This document shows positions 10,696-19,690 of a stretch of DNA of 64,000 nucleotides, one piece after another. Position 1 is the stretch's first letter, and each line of letters opens with the position of its first letter. A program made the position numbers and the translations under genes. Under the pieces are notes generated by a model that saw nothing but the letters and a program-made list of their open reading frames with translations, had not been told where the DNA came from and made no database searches. This DNA is from Enoplolaimus lenunculus (taxonomy: Eukaryota; Nematoda; Enoplea; Enoplida; Thoracostomopsidae), in the NCBI GenBank assembly GCA_030248215.1, contig JASANG010000218.1, positions 1 through 64,000 on the forward strand. Direction: 5' to 3'.

Positions 10696-13600
10696 GTGAG
10701 TAGGAACATTCTCACAGTGGTATGGAAGCTACAGAAGTGCCGTCCTATGTTGCCTATAGTCTTCTATATGTGAGAAGGGAATAATATTCATCGTAAAAAA
10801 ATTTCAGGCACTGAATGTCGTCATACCGGGTATCATAGCGCTACTGCAAGTCGCCGGGGTAGAACCAGATATTTCAGCAATGCCTCCTGACTGGCGCCCA
10901 AAGCCATTCCATGTGCGACTCAAAAAAGTTCGTCGATGTGTCGCTGAAAAAACTATTTTCGACTTGATCAACATAACTGCAGCAACAAACAGCAGTAGCA
11001 CTGATGAACCAGTTTTATTGTCTTCGTTCCAGGAACGCACCGTTCCATCCGTCTTGGGCATCGGGTCTACACAACCTACAAAAAATGCCGTCAATCTAGG
11101 ACACAGCCCGTTGTATAGACAACTTCAAAAACGTGCCGCTCATCTGACATGGGATTTAGGATCTCGGAAACTTGAAACGCTCGATGCTCATCTGAAAAAG
11201 GGTTCACTGTCTGGGCAATTTCAAAAGCGCGCCGCTCATCCAGGGCATAGACCACTGTCTGCCAACTGGACGCACATAGAACTGCAAACGGTAACGCGAC
11301 GGAACAAAACGGTCGACGTAGTGTTTCTAGTAGATAAATCATCATCAATTATTGAAAGCAATCCAAACAATTCAGGTACTTATTTATTTCCCCCACGAGA
11401 AGTTGCCCATGTAATGACACAAATAATTAAACCGCTTAGTCTTTAGGTTTAGGATTTAGGCTTTAGGTTAACGAAAATAACGAATAGCGATATGAAAGAT
11501 ACTTTTGCCTACTATCAAATTATCACTAGTGTGTGGGGGAAAGTACACAAATACAAGCATTTTTCAGACTATATTCGGGTATTTATGCACCGGATATTCC
11601 GCCGACTCACGCCGGATGTGATGTTTGGGGCGTTCGATTGGCCTAAAGGTTTCCGGATCGGTCTGGTTCAATTTCCAGCGGTCAACGAAGACATACTCCA
11701 CGTAATGCGCCTTAACGATGCAACTATGATCCCAAGATATATTGACTATTTACTCAACCGAACCAAATACGGAGGGCCACCGGATGTAGATGCCGGGATT
11801 GAAATGGGACTCCGGTTGATGGCGTGTGACCCCGACATTGATGATAACGAACCTGATAAACCGGTTTTGCCTAAACGGCGTGTGATTGTGATGATAAGTA
11901 ACGGGAAACAGCGGCAACCTTCAAAGCATTTTAAGTTGAATGCGCTCCATGATATGCGGATCCGTATTGGAGTTGAAATCGTTGCAGTTGGAGTCGACGT
12001 CACTGCGGATAGAGAATTTTTAACCAGGTGGGAGCTGAGCAGGGGGCTAAGAACGTAAGAGTTCATTTCGAGAAGGCGTTAAATACTGATGCGGGATCGC
12101 CGTTGTGCGTAATTTGGGCGTGGTTCCAGTAATTGAGTATATATTTTAATGTATCAAACAGCGAAATAAATACAAATTACTTTCAACCATAGTTCGAGTA
12201 ATAAGCTTAGTCGATGAACAAGCGGTGCTAAGCGCTTTTTGCAGTAAAAATTAAATTCAGTATACCAAAATATTTAATAATTTATGCAATTTCCAGAAGC
12301 GGAGGTTCATTAACAGAATTTGTTTATTATTACATGAGCCAGTGATGTAATGTCTCAATATCAGGGTGTAAACGGATAGTAAAAATAACAGAAACGGAAA
12401 CAGACCGTGATCGAAATAACGGTAACGGAAAACGGATATTGAAGTTTATAAATTTCAAATGGATTTTATTTTTCTGCCAACACAATGGAGACGTGCAAAT
12501 GTTCACCGGGCTTTCTAAAATTTTGAAGAAAAAATCGCTGATGCACCGAAATTTTTAAGATAATGCATGAATAACGTAATTTTTGTTTCATTTTGGACAA
12601 TTGCAGCACATCTGTAATAAAAAATTGCAAGAAATTTACGCAATTTATAATTAATATCGAACGCCAAAAGAAGTGAATTTCCGGTATTCACCGGAAACGG
12701 GAACGGATATCCCGTAACACCTTGGTCAATATATAGGTTCTTGGATATTTCTCTCCCATAGGCTTAGGCTCGAAATAGGCTTATACAACCATAAGCCTAA
12801 AACGTAAGCCTTTATATTTAATGTAGGGGAATGTACAAGAACCCTTAAATCTTTTAGTCATCTTGTTAATCAATACGTTGCAGAAATTCAGACCTCTACC
12901 TTCAATCACTGGGGCAAGCAACGATTGAAACCGTTTTAGAGAAATTAATGCCAACTATTAAAACAACTTACCGTTGTATCAAAACCACACAACCGATAGG
13001 CGTGTGTAAACGAGACCCCGTCCGCGGCGAATGTTTTCAACGTGTGAAACAAATACTTTCCCACGATCCCGGCTACATCAACTGTCTACCAGACGAAAAT
13101 TTTCCCACCATCCAGCAATGCGACTGTCTAGACATACCGGCGCCGCAAGACACCACGCTTCTTAGTTGGAGATCAAACGAGTGCCGCCAAATTGTCTACG
13201 GTGAAGCGAACGTGTGTCGAAATGTAGAAATGTTACAAAATTATGCAATTTGTTTTATTTGGATGCACCGGACAAGAAGGTCCCCTATGAAATGTTTAGA
13301 TCAAATTCAACAACGGTGTAGCGCTCACCCAAGCATAGATTGTGTTTACCCTCATATTGTTTTGTGCCGTCTGTCGGACTACTTGCAAGCTAGACTGGAT
13401 TTAGTATGCTCATTACCGTTGTATGTCGAATATTGTCAGGTTAATTGTTCCGGTGCGGATAATAAAAGGTAATTAAAGTGTGGTATTTTGTTACTTAGCT
13501 ACCCGTTTCCTGCCACAGCATTCTAAAGTTTTCCTATTTTGGAATAAGTTAGGTTTAGGCTTAGGCTTGTTTGGCTGAAGTGTTCAAGGGTTCAGTGATT

Positions 13601-14421
13601 GATTGCTCCAACACCGCAAAAAACGGACATTGTTTTCAGCGTCTATTTCTACCTGGAACAAATAAAATAACGACAGTTATGATTACGTGTTGTTTTTAGC
13701 TGTATTACAGATAAATCATGTATAGAACAGGGCCATTACAATAGCATAAGCGTATTGTTAAGCCTAACGCAAGAAGAAGAGTATACCGAAACCTAAACCT
13801 AAGCCTAATGGGTCATCCACGTTATAATGCGCACGCTGATGTAAAAATTTGTCCAGCCACCCGGTAGGGATCTGTTTATAAATCAAAGCTACAACCAGCG
13901 TATAGGTGCAATTCTGTGCGGTACTTTGACATTATTAATTGTCCCGACACTGTCCGAAGGGAGTCGGGACAAAAGGTAAAAAAATCAAGTAAAATAAATA
14001 AGTGTATATATGTGTTTGTGTTGTTATGTATGTTTGCGATGCTATATGAACACAGTGCAATATGTCTAAAAATTTCGGAAAAATACACATCCTCCCTCAC
14101 CGAAAAACCCTCGATCTGCCACTGCTGGCTATACGCCCATATTCAACGTTTCATCTCTGTTGCAGCCTAACCAAACCCGGATACCGGTCGCCGATCACTC
14201 AACTAATTGTTGGAGTTTGGTGGTTTTGGCTACTGATACTCTTGGTCCTGTTGGTTGCATTTATTGCCGCTCTATTCTTGGCTGCGATTGACAAACGCAA
14301 ACGAAGCAAACGCAACTCTGTCGTGAAACCAAACTCAACCAGAGTTACAGAAAAACAACACGAAAGACATCAAGAGTCAAACTACAGTTCGCAATCGGAT
14401 ATGGAAATGCACAAAAAGTAA
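10627..14421 (+). CDS. vWFA domain / Cys-rich / single-pass membrane protein (5' incomplete)
   Basis: Exons 10627-10695, 10808-11375, 11568-12027, 12884-13468 and 14166-14421 join in frame (645 aa plus stop; phase kept at all four junctions). Order of parts: a N-terminal region of about 190 residues with N-glycosylation sites (NIT, NSS, NWT, NKT) and two QKRAAH motifs; a vWFA domain (about 193-375) starting VDVVFLVDKSSS, with RIGLVQF, YGGPPDVDAGIEMGL and RRVIVMISNGKQ; a Cys-rich region (about 380-560, roughly 17 Cys); one membrane helix (about 574-602); and a short basic tail (DKRKRSKR) ending in MHKK. Inferred as a type I surface protein binding an extracellular ligand. The MIDAS is incomplete: DxSxS is present, but the usual Thr and the later Asp are replaced (GGPP, SNG). 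The first exon with a signal peptide was not found. Exact orthology is not recognised. Confidence 0.82.
10808..11375 (+). CDS. vWFA gene, exon with N-terminal region and first vWFA strand
   Basis: Acceptor aaatttcag|GCACTG; donor AATTCAG|gtactt (phase 1). The frame has no ATG between an upstream in-frame stop and the acceptor. The only near start is the ATG at 10880, which would leave no signal peptide, so splicing from an upstream exon is favoured. Contains the MIDAS DKSSS. Confidence 0.8.
11568..12027 (+). CDS. vWFA gene, exon with core of vWFA domain
   Basis: Acceptor ttttcag|ACTATA joins the leftover G to make GAC (Asp). Encodes helix 1 (DYIRVFMHRIF), strand FRIGLVQF, the second MIDAS loop and strands VIVMISNGK and GVEIVAVGVD. 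Donor ACCAG|gtggga (phase 2). Confidence 0.87.
12362..12725. mobile_element. hAT-like miniature element in vWFA-gene intron
   Basis: Ends CAGGGTGTAA and, reversed, CAAGGTGTTA. The adjoining 8-bp flanks are CTCAATAT and GTCAATAT (7 of 8 match), as expected for an 8-bp hAT target duplication. Inside the ends are related GGAAACGG/GGATATCC-type repeats. No coding capacity; non-autonomous. Confidence 0.6.
12884..13468 (+). CDS. vWFA gene, Cys-rich exon
   Basis: Acceptor gttgcag|AAATTC completes AGA (Arg) after FLT. Begins NSDLYLQSLGQATIE, closing the vWFA domain, followed by about 180 residues with regularly spaced cysteines (CDCLD, VCRNVE, RCSAH, VLCRL, YCQVNC). Donor AAAAG|gtaatt (phase 2). The Cys spacing does not match a named module that I recognise. 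Confidence 0.85.
14166..14421 (+). CDS. vWFA gene, last exon: transmembrane helix and tail
   Basis: Acceptor ctgttgcag|CCTAACC completes AGC (Ser). It encodes a strongly hydrophobic helix (LIVGVWWFWLLILLVLLVAF and onward), then the stop-transfer DKRKRSKR and a polar tail of about 35 residues. The stop is at 14419-14421. Confidence 0.87.
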
Positions 14422-14628
14422 AATTAACTAACAGAGAAATTGCCATAATTGCAGTTTAGGAAAGTCCAATTTCGTATACATAAATTTTTTGACCTTTGGA
14501 ATCTAGAAAGCTTAAAAACTATTCAAAGCGTTTTTTAATGTCGCTGTAGAAATTTCGGTTAAGAATATATCTCAGTGAGTATTACCAAGAGTGGATGATG
14601 TCCACTTGCAGAAGAGTGTGCAACTGAT

Positions 14629-14725
14629 GCGGTTAAACGCCTTCCACCCGAGAGACTGGGGATCGAATCATTCTCGAAAGTGCATCTCATATGAAATTGA
14701 AAAAATTCCAATGAGAAAGGGTTAA
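14629..14725 (+). mobile_element. S1-alpha element, 3' half
   Basis: Begins within the tRNA-like part (AACGCCTTCCACCCGAGAGA, GGGATCGAATC) and ends GAGAAAGGGTTAA. The 5' half is replaced by an M2-like end (AAGAGTGGATGATG at about 14590). Confidence 0.55.
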
Positions 14726-14938
14726 TGGAAAAATTCTCAGTTAATAGTATGTTTAAACGAACATTTTCTGCTGTAAAAATAGAACTTGCGGCGTTGTTTG
14801 AATAACTACAATTTATTGTCATGAAATCGGTTTATATTCTGTAATATTTTATCTTTGCTGTTTATGTGTACCGAAACCTTTTATCGTCACCTCGTAGAAT
14901 TCCAGAATATTTATCGTATGCAGAACAGTCGGTACAAT

Positions 14939-15251
14939 CCAGAGTGGATGATCACTCTTTATAACAAGAGTGTGCAACTGGGTACATTCTGTGTATTAAA
15001 GAATGTACCAACACGCGTTGCATTTTTGCTCGACCCCCCTGATTTGAGGGGGGTAGTCACCACTTTAATCTACATAGTAAACATAGGAGTTAAAATATAA
15101 TCGGAGCGACTTTAGCTAAAATTCAAAATATTGGTTTAACGTTCCCCCACCAAATAAGGGGGGTAGGTAAAAATACAACGTGCGCTGGGTACATTGTTTT
15201 GTGTACAGAATGTGCCCAATTGCACACTCTTGTGAAAATCATCCACTCTTG
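14939..15251. mobile_element. MITE family M2 (AAGAGTGGATGATCACTCTT ends)
   Basis: TIRs CAGAGTGGATGATCACTCTT and complement; subterminal GAATGTACC strings; inside, C-run/G-run pairs. The element itself has hairpin ends (ACTCTTTATAACAAGAGT). Confidence 0.7.
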
Positions 15252-15321
15252 GAATTACAGATATATTTTTAGTATTACAGATATATCTTAATATTAAACT
15301 ACCGAAATTGGCTTCCAAAAC

Positions 15322-15486
15322 GGGACCCATGTAAAGCTCAGAGGCGGAACGTTTTTCTGTGAGACTAGAATTGTGTAAGCTTAAGCTTCAGACTATTTTG
15401 TTTGCTCGGCTTAGGCTTTAAGCCTAGGCTTAGGCTTAGGAATATGCTTATAAATACTGTTGCGCCCCTGTTCTTTGCATTGGCCC
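15322..15486. mobile_element. TTAGGC-bearing MITE, family T
   Basis: Left GGACCCATGTAAAGCTCAG, internal TTAGGC repeats, right CCCCTGTTCTTTGCATTGGC. Confidence 0.6.
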
Positions 15487-15647
15487 GAAACGTAAACAAA
15501 TTTGCAATCTTGCGTATATCAGGTAACTTTTTAGACAACAGATGTGACAATTACTTAGGTCATTTTGAAGTTTAAGACGCTAAACAGTTTAGAATATTAT
15601 AGCTATATCACTGACCTCAGGAAACTTAAGCGAAGAACAGTTTCGTG

Positions 15648-15745
15648 ACTGTTGACTCTGGTGGAGTCAAATTTGACTCAGTTTGTGTAGTCCGAAAAGC
15701 CTGTTTCCGAGAGAGTCAATTTGACTCCCCATTTTTTACAGTGTA
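15648..15745. mobile_element. MITE M1, right half only
   Basis: Matches the right half of the M1 copies (GGAGTCAAATTTGACTCAG, then CCATTTTTTACAGTGTA); the left half is missing. Confidence 0.65.
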
Positions 15746-15815
15746 GCTTTAGACAAATTGCGAAAAATGTGCCGAACGTACAAGTAACGAATTTACATCA
15801 CCTATCAAGAACCAT

Positions 15816-16243
15816 GTGTATTGTATTTACCCGAATAAGAGGAGGGGGACTGATATTTATTTGGCATCTCCAGACGGTACCTCCCTTGTTATTCAGTTAC
15901 GGACTGTTATTTATTTTAACCCGCCCGCCACCGTCCTTATTTTCTGATATATCCGTTACTGCAATTATCCGTTGAATTAAACGTTTTTGCCATGCAGCAA
16001 AATCTTGAGCGATAAGGTTATACTTTGGATTGTTATTTTCAAAACTTAAGTACGCTTTAAGTTTCGAACGCAACTTTATTTGGTCTGGGAGTCATTTGGG
16101 CGCTACAATTTAGGATAATTGTCATTTATGGACTCTAATTAGTGTTTATGGACTCTATGCGCTTACGGACTCGTATGAGGGATATGGACTCTTATTGATC
16201 GGGACTCAAAATGCCAGCCTCTTATTCGGGTCAATACAGTACT
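15816..16243. mobile_element. MITE family P (ACCCGAATAAGAGG ends)
   Basis: Right end AGGCTCATT-free form CCTCTTATTCGGGTCAATA and left TTTACCCGAATAAGAGG; inside are repeated GGACTCTTATT-like strings. About 428 bp. Not coding. Confidence 0.65.
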
Positions 16244-16482
16244 AGATACGTTTGAGAATATGGGCATAGATTCTAACTGTTCAGATACATGAAAACGCCA
16301 AAGCGAACTAGAAAAGACGAAGCCTTAACTCCTCGATCAAACTTACGTCAAAATCGAAGTCTACAGCCAGGTCCCAGCTTACTCAAACAAAGCGTATCGA
16401 AGCCTAAATACAGGCAACGTTGATAACCAAAACAACTGACCATAACTGCCAATTTTCTTATACCTGATGATATTAATATAAA

Positions 16483-16780
16483 TAATATCAAGAGTTGATG
16501 ATGCATACTTCAACAAGAGATATGCAACTGGGTACATCCGGTGTAGAAGCGAATGTACCCGGCACGCGTTGCGTTTTTGGCCTATCTCACCTGCATGTAG
16601 AGGTGGATACAACCTGTGCGAACAATGACACTTTGTGTATCCGGCAACAAAAATGATCTGCTTATAGTTTAATTTGGGGTTACTGCATGTGACAGCGACC
16701 CTCTCTCAAAACAAAACGGGTTCAGCCGCAAACGCAACGCCGGAGGTTACACGTTCTTGTATTATGGCACTCTTGATAAT
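16483..16780. mobile_element. MITE M2, diverged copy
   Basis: CAAGAGTTGATGATGCA, then GTGTAGAAGCGAATGTACCC at the left, ending CACTCTTGATAAT; middle diverged. Confidence 0.55.
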
Positions 16781-16983
16781 ATGAATATCCATTTGTTTTG
16801 GTTCAAAAATTTGGCGTTCCCATTATTTTATATATTAAACTATTTTATGGCTGGGTTGCAGAGACGTGACTATTAATTCCGATTTTTACAGGAATGTTTA
16901 CTTTAAGTTTGGTAACTTAGATTTGAGTTGATTGCTTTTCATGAATGTTTTAGTCTGCCTAAACAATAAGTAGAGGATGAGGT

Positions 16984-17206
16984 TACACTGTAAAAAGTGG
17001 GGAGTCAAATTGACTCTCTCGGAAATAGGCTTTCCTAACTACAGAAACTGAGTCAAATTTGACTCCGCTAGAGTCAAATTCGATTCATTGAACCGCTCAG
17101 TGAGTCCAATTTGACTCTGGCGGAGTCGAGTTTGACTCAGTTTGTAAAGTCAGGAAAAGCCTATTTCCGAGAGTGTCAATTTGACTCCCCATTTTTTACA
17201 GTGTAG
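16984..17206. mobile_element. MITE M1 copy
   Basis: TACACTGTAAAAAGTGGGGA at the left and its complement at the right, with the same GAGTC dyads inside. Full-length, about 220 bp. Confidence 0.75.
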
Positions 17207-17317
17207 TACTGTTTTTAAGCTTCAAGTAATAATTGTGCAAAGAAATAGTTGATTGCAGAGAAGGCTGTAAATTTAGCAATCTTGGTTTTACAGACATTTT
17301 TATTTTTGAACCAGTAT

Positions 17318-17586
17318 TAACCCTTTCTCACATGAATATTTTCTATTTCCCCTGACACCTATTTTCATGTTAGGATTCGAACTCTAGTGACTGGAGTGGG
17401 AGGCGTATACCATCATCACTCAGCTATAGGAGCTTGACGCTCGAGCCCGAGGGGGCTCTCACGTCTTGTGGTGATTTAGTACTATGTATACGTGTTGCAA
17501 TTGTTAAACACGGTGCGATATATATTATTTAACGTATATGCACTGCGCTGAGTTGCCTATAAGCAACTCAATGTGAGAAGGGGTTA
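17318..17586 (-). mobile_element. S1 element, subfamily beta
   Basis: Plus strand reads AACCCTTTCTCACATGAA to GTGAGAAGGGGTTAA. The tRNA-like part (B box complement GATTCGAACTC, A box complement CACTCAGCTATAGGAGC) lies on the minus strand. Confidence 0.65.
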
Positions 17587-18238
17587 ATTGAACAAATTGT
17601 AAACCCTCTTGAAACAAATACACAAAACTGCTGTTTGAGTTAGCTTAAAAATTGCATCTCGCTTCTCGTTAGCTTCGCTCGCGAAATTTCACCACCGTAT
17701 GTATATAGTATTAATGGTAAGAAACTGGCTTATGTCATAAACAGGACTTCAGTATAGCGCACTAAAACGTCGGAGAACCACAAAAGGTCTTTGCAAATCA
17801 CATAAAAGGTGATTTCAATGCTGGGCCAAAACCTAACAATACTGAAATTTCGCCTACGAATTCATTACTAAAATAGCGTCTGGTCTTTCGCTCGTTTCGC
17901 TCACGAGGTTTTCTCCTGTATTCTGTTTTCTTTGCTATTAATTCAGCCCAGTTCGTACGTTAATTCCGCCTGCACAACTATGTATATAATACCAGCCTTA
18001 CTATAACACAATTTGGACTCTATTGCTGTCAAACCCCCAATATTATACTAAGTAAACTTTTGAGGACTGTTTGCTACCCTATCGAAACCTAACACAACTG
18101 TTCAGTTGTGATGGACGTCAGATATTGTTTCATATTCTGAATATCACACATTTCCCGTCGGATCCGGCATCCGTCGGTTATTTTATTTATAAGAGGCTAC
18201 CGTGTGACTGTTTCATTAGTAAAACACGTAACAAATTG

Positions 18239-18395
18239 TGGCCCATGTAAAGATCAGGGGCGGAACGTTTTTGTGTGGGACTAAAACAGAATAAGATTAA
18301 GCTTTTGACTAATTTTTAGCTTGGCTTTAGGCTTAGGCTGAGGCTTAGGAATAAGCTTATAACACTGTTCCGTCCCTGTTGTTTACATTGGCCCA
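18239..18395. mobile_element. TTAGGC-bearing MITE, family T
   Basis: Left TGGCCCATGTAAAGATCAGG, internal GGCTTAGGCTGAGGCTTAGG, right TCCCTGTTGTTTACATTGGC. Confidence 0.6.
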
Positions 18396-18985
18396 AATCG
18401 TTATAAAAACAGCGCTTTTATGTTATGCAAATGACAAATAAAGCTCGTTATATCATTAAATACGATTACCAAATTTTACATTCAATCAATTACCAGGAGT
18501 CGAGTCGTATTTCCAAATGTCAGTACCGTTCGGCTCAACCGCGTTAAAAATGCAAAACGCATTTCGTGTTTTAAAAATCTCCATTTTGATGATAAAATAT
18601 GGTTTTGATAAGCACTTAAAAAGTATTTACTAAATAACCATTCATTTCAGAGTTTTTCCATTTACAAAAGCGGTTTGACATTTGAACCCTGCTATTTTAA
18701 GCACGAAACACGTTAAATATAGCACTTTATTTTTGACACGATTCCTTATTAATAACATCTGGCAAAATTGAACGATTATAGGAACGCGTACAACTGGAGA
18801 TAGAAAAGATACATCCGTCTGGTTGGCTTACGAGATTACGGTCGAATAAAACTGCGATGACGTGCAACCAGTGACGTCATATACTGGTAAATATGGAAAA
18901 TATTCATGTGAGAAAGGGCAAGTTTAAGCTTTAGCAGTTTCGATTTGGCGTAAAAATTGCAACAAGCGAGTGGCGACCGGTGACG

Positions 18986-19450
18986 TCATAAATTTGTCAA
19001 CATTTTCATGTCGCCATCGTACAACTCATCGCGTCGCGGCTGTTGTTGACTTTTATGATAATGTTGTGATTGTGAAGGCGACGGGTACGCGTAGACTTTA
19101 ACATGATCTGTGTCGACTGTGATAGAATTGCAATCATATTCGCTTAATGGTTGCAATTCGTCAAGTGAGCATTGGTCGTCATCTGAGTCCAAGGTTAACC
19201 GAGGCCCTCCAAAACTTCCAAAACGTCTCGAGTTCATTTTCATCGCTTGTTTGCCCTTCCAAGGCGCTCCTGGTAACCCTCTTACAACGCGACTATGATG
19301 ATTTGAGTTCGTACCTGCTGTACTGGTCGGTTTACGATTATTGACCCCTAAATCGTTTACTGGACAGCATTCTGAGGTCAGAAATAAAAATATAATTACA
19401 AAGCATGCGCCAAGGAATATTAACATGTATACAAACGTCTCACCGAGCAT
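18986..19450 (-). CDS. Putative small membrane protein, or terminal exon of a longer gene
   Basis: A 154-codon frame with coding-like composition. As an intact gene: ATG directly after an in-frame TAA, a hydrophobic stretch at residues 7-25, then ECCPV and a long polar tail with acidic SDDDQCSLDELQPL and a Gln/Ser-rich end. Alternative: the DNA for the last part of the hydrophobic stretch is a good 3' splice site (pyrimidine tract then ctgacctcag|AATG near 19371-19376), so the real exon could start there and the 'helix' could be intron. I do not recognise the family and saw no partner exon. Confidence 0.45.
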   Translation of the reverse strand: MLGETFVYMLIFLGACFVIIFLFLTSECCPVNDLGVNNRKPTSTAGTNSNHHSRVVRGLPGAPWKGKQAMKMNSRRFGSFGGPRLTLDSDDDQCSLDELQPLSEYDCNSITVDTDHVKVYAYPSPSQSQHYHKSQQQPRRDELYDGDMKMLTNL

Positions 19451-19690
19451 TTATAACTCTAGTGTGGCGATTTGAGCGATTGAAATTGTTGCAACACGGA
19501 AAATGCTGACATAGCTACTTGATTTTGGCGCGAAAATAGTACGCGTTGCCATTGCTAATTTACCAAGACGCGGTTGAAAGACGACGTTTTCTTGATTTGT
19601 AAATAGGAAGTCATTTTTAATGGCAATAGGATTATTAATTAACATTAAATAGTACCTGGTTATTGTGCACTTCCGCCTAAAACCTACCAA

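Noticed and set aside
14855-15100. Frame MLFMCTETFYRH... conserved at 47198-46881 (minus)
   Set aside because: The similarity is due to the duplicated repeat block, and the frame runs through MITE ends; not a gene.
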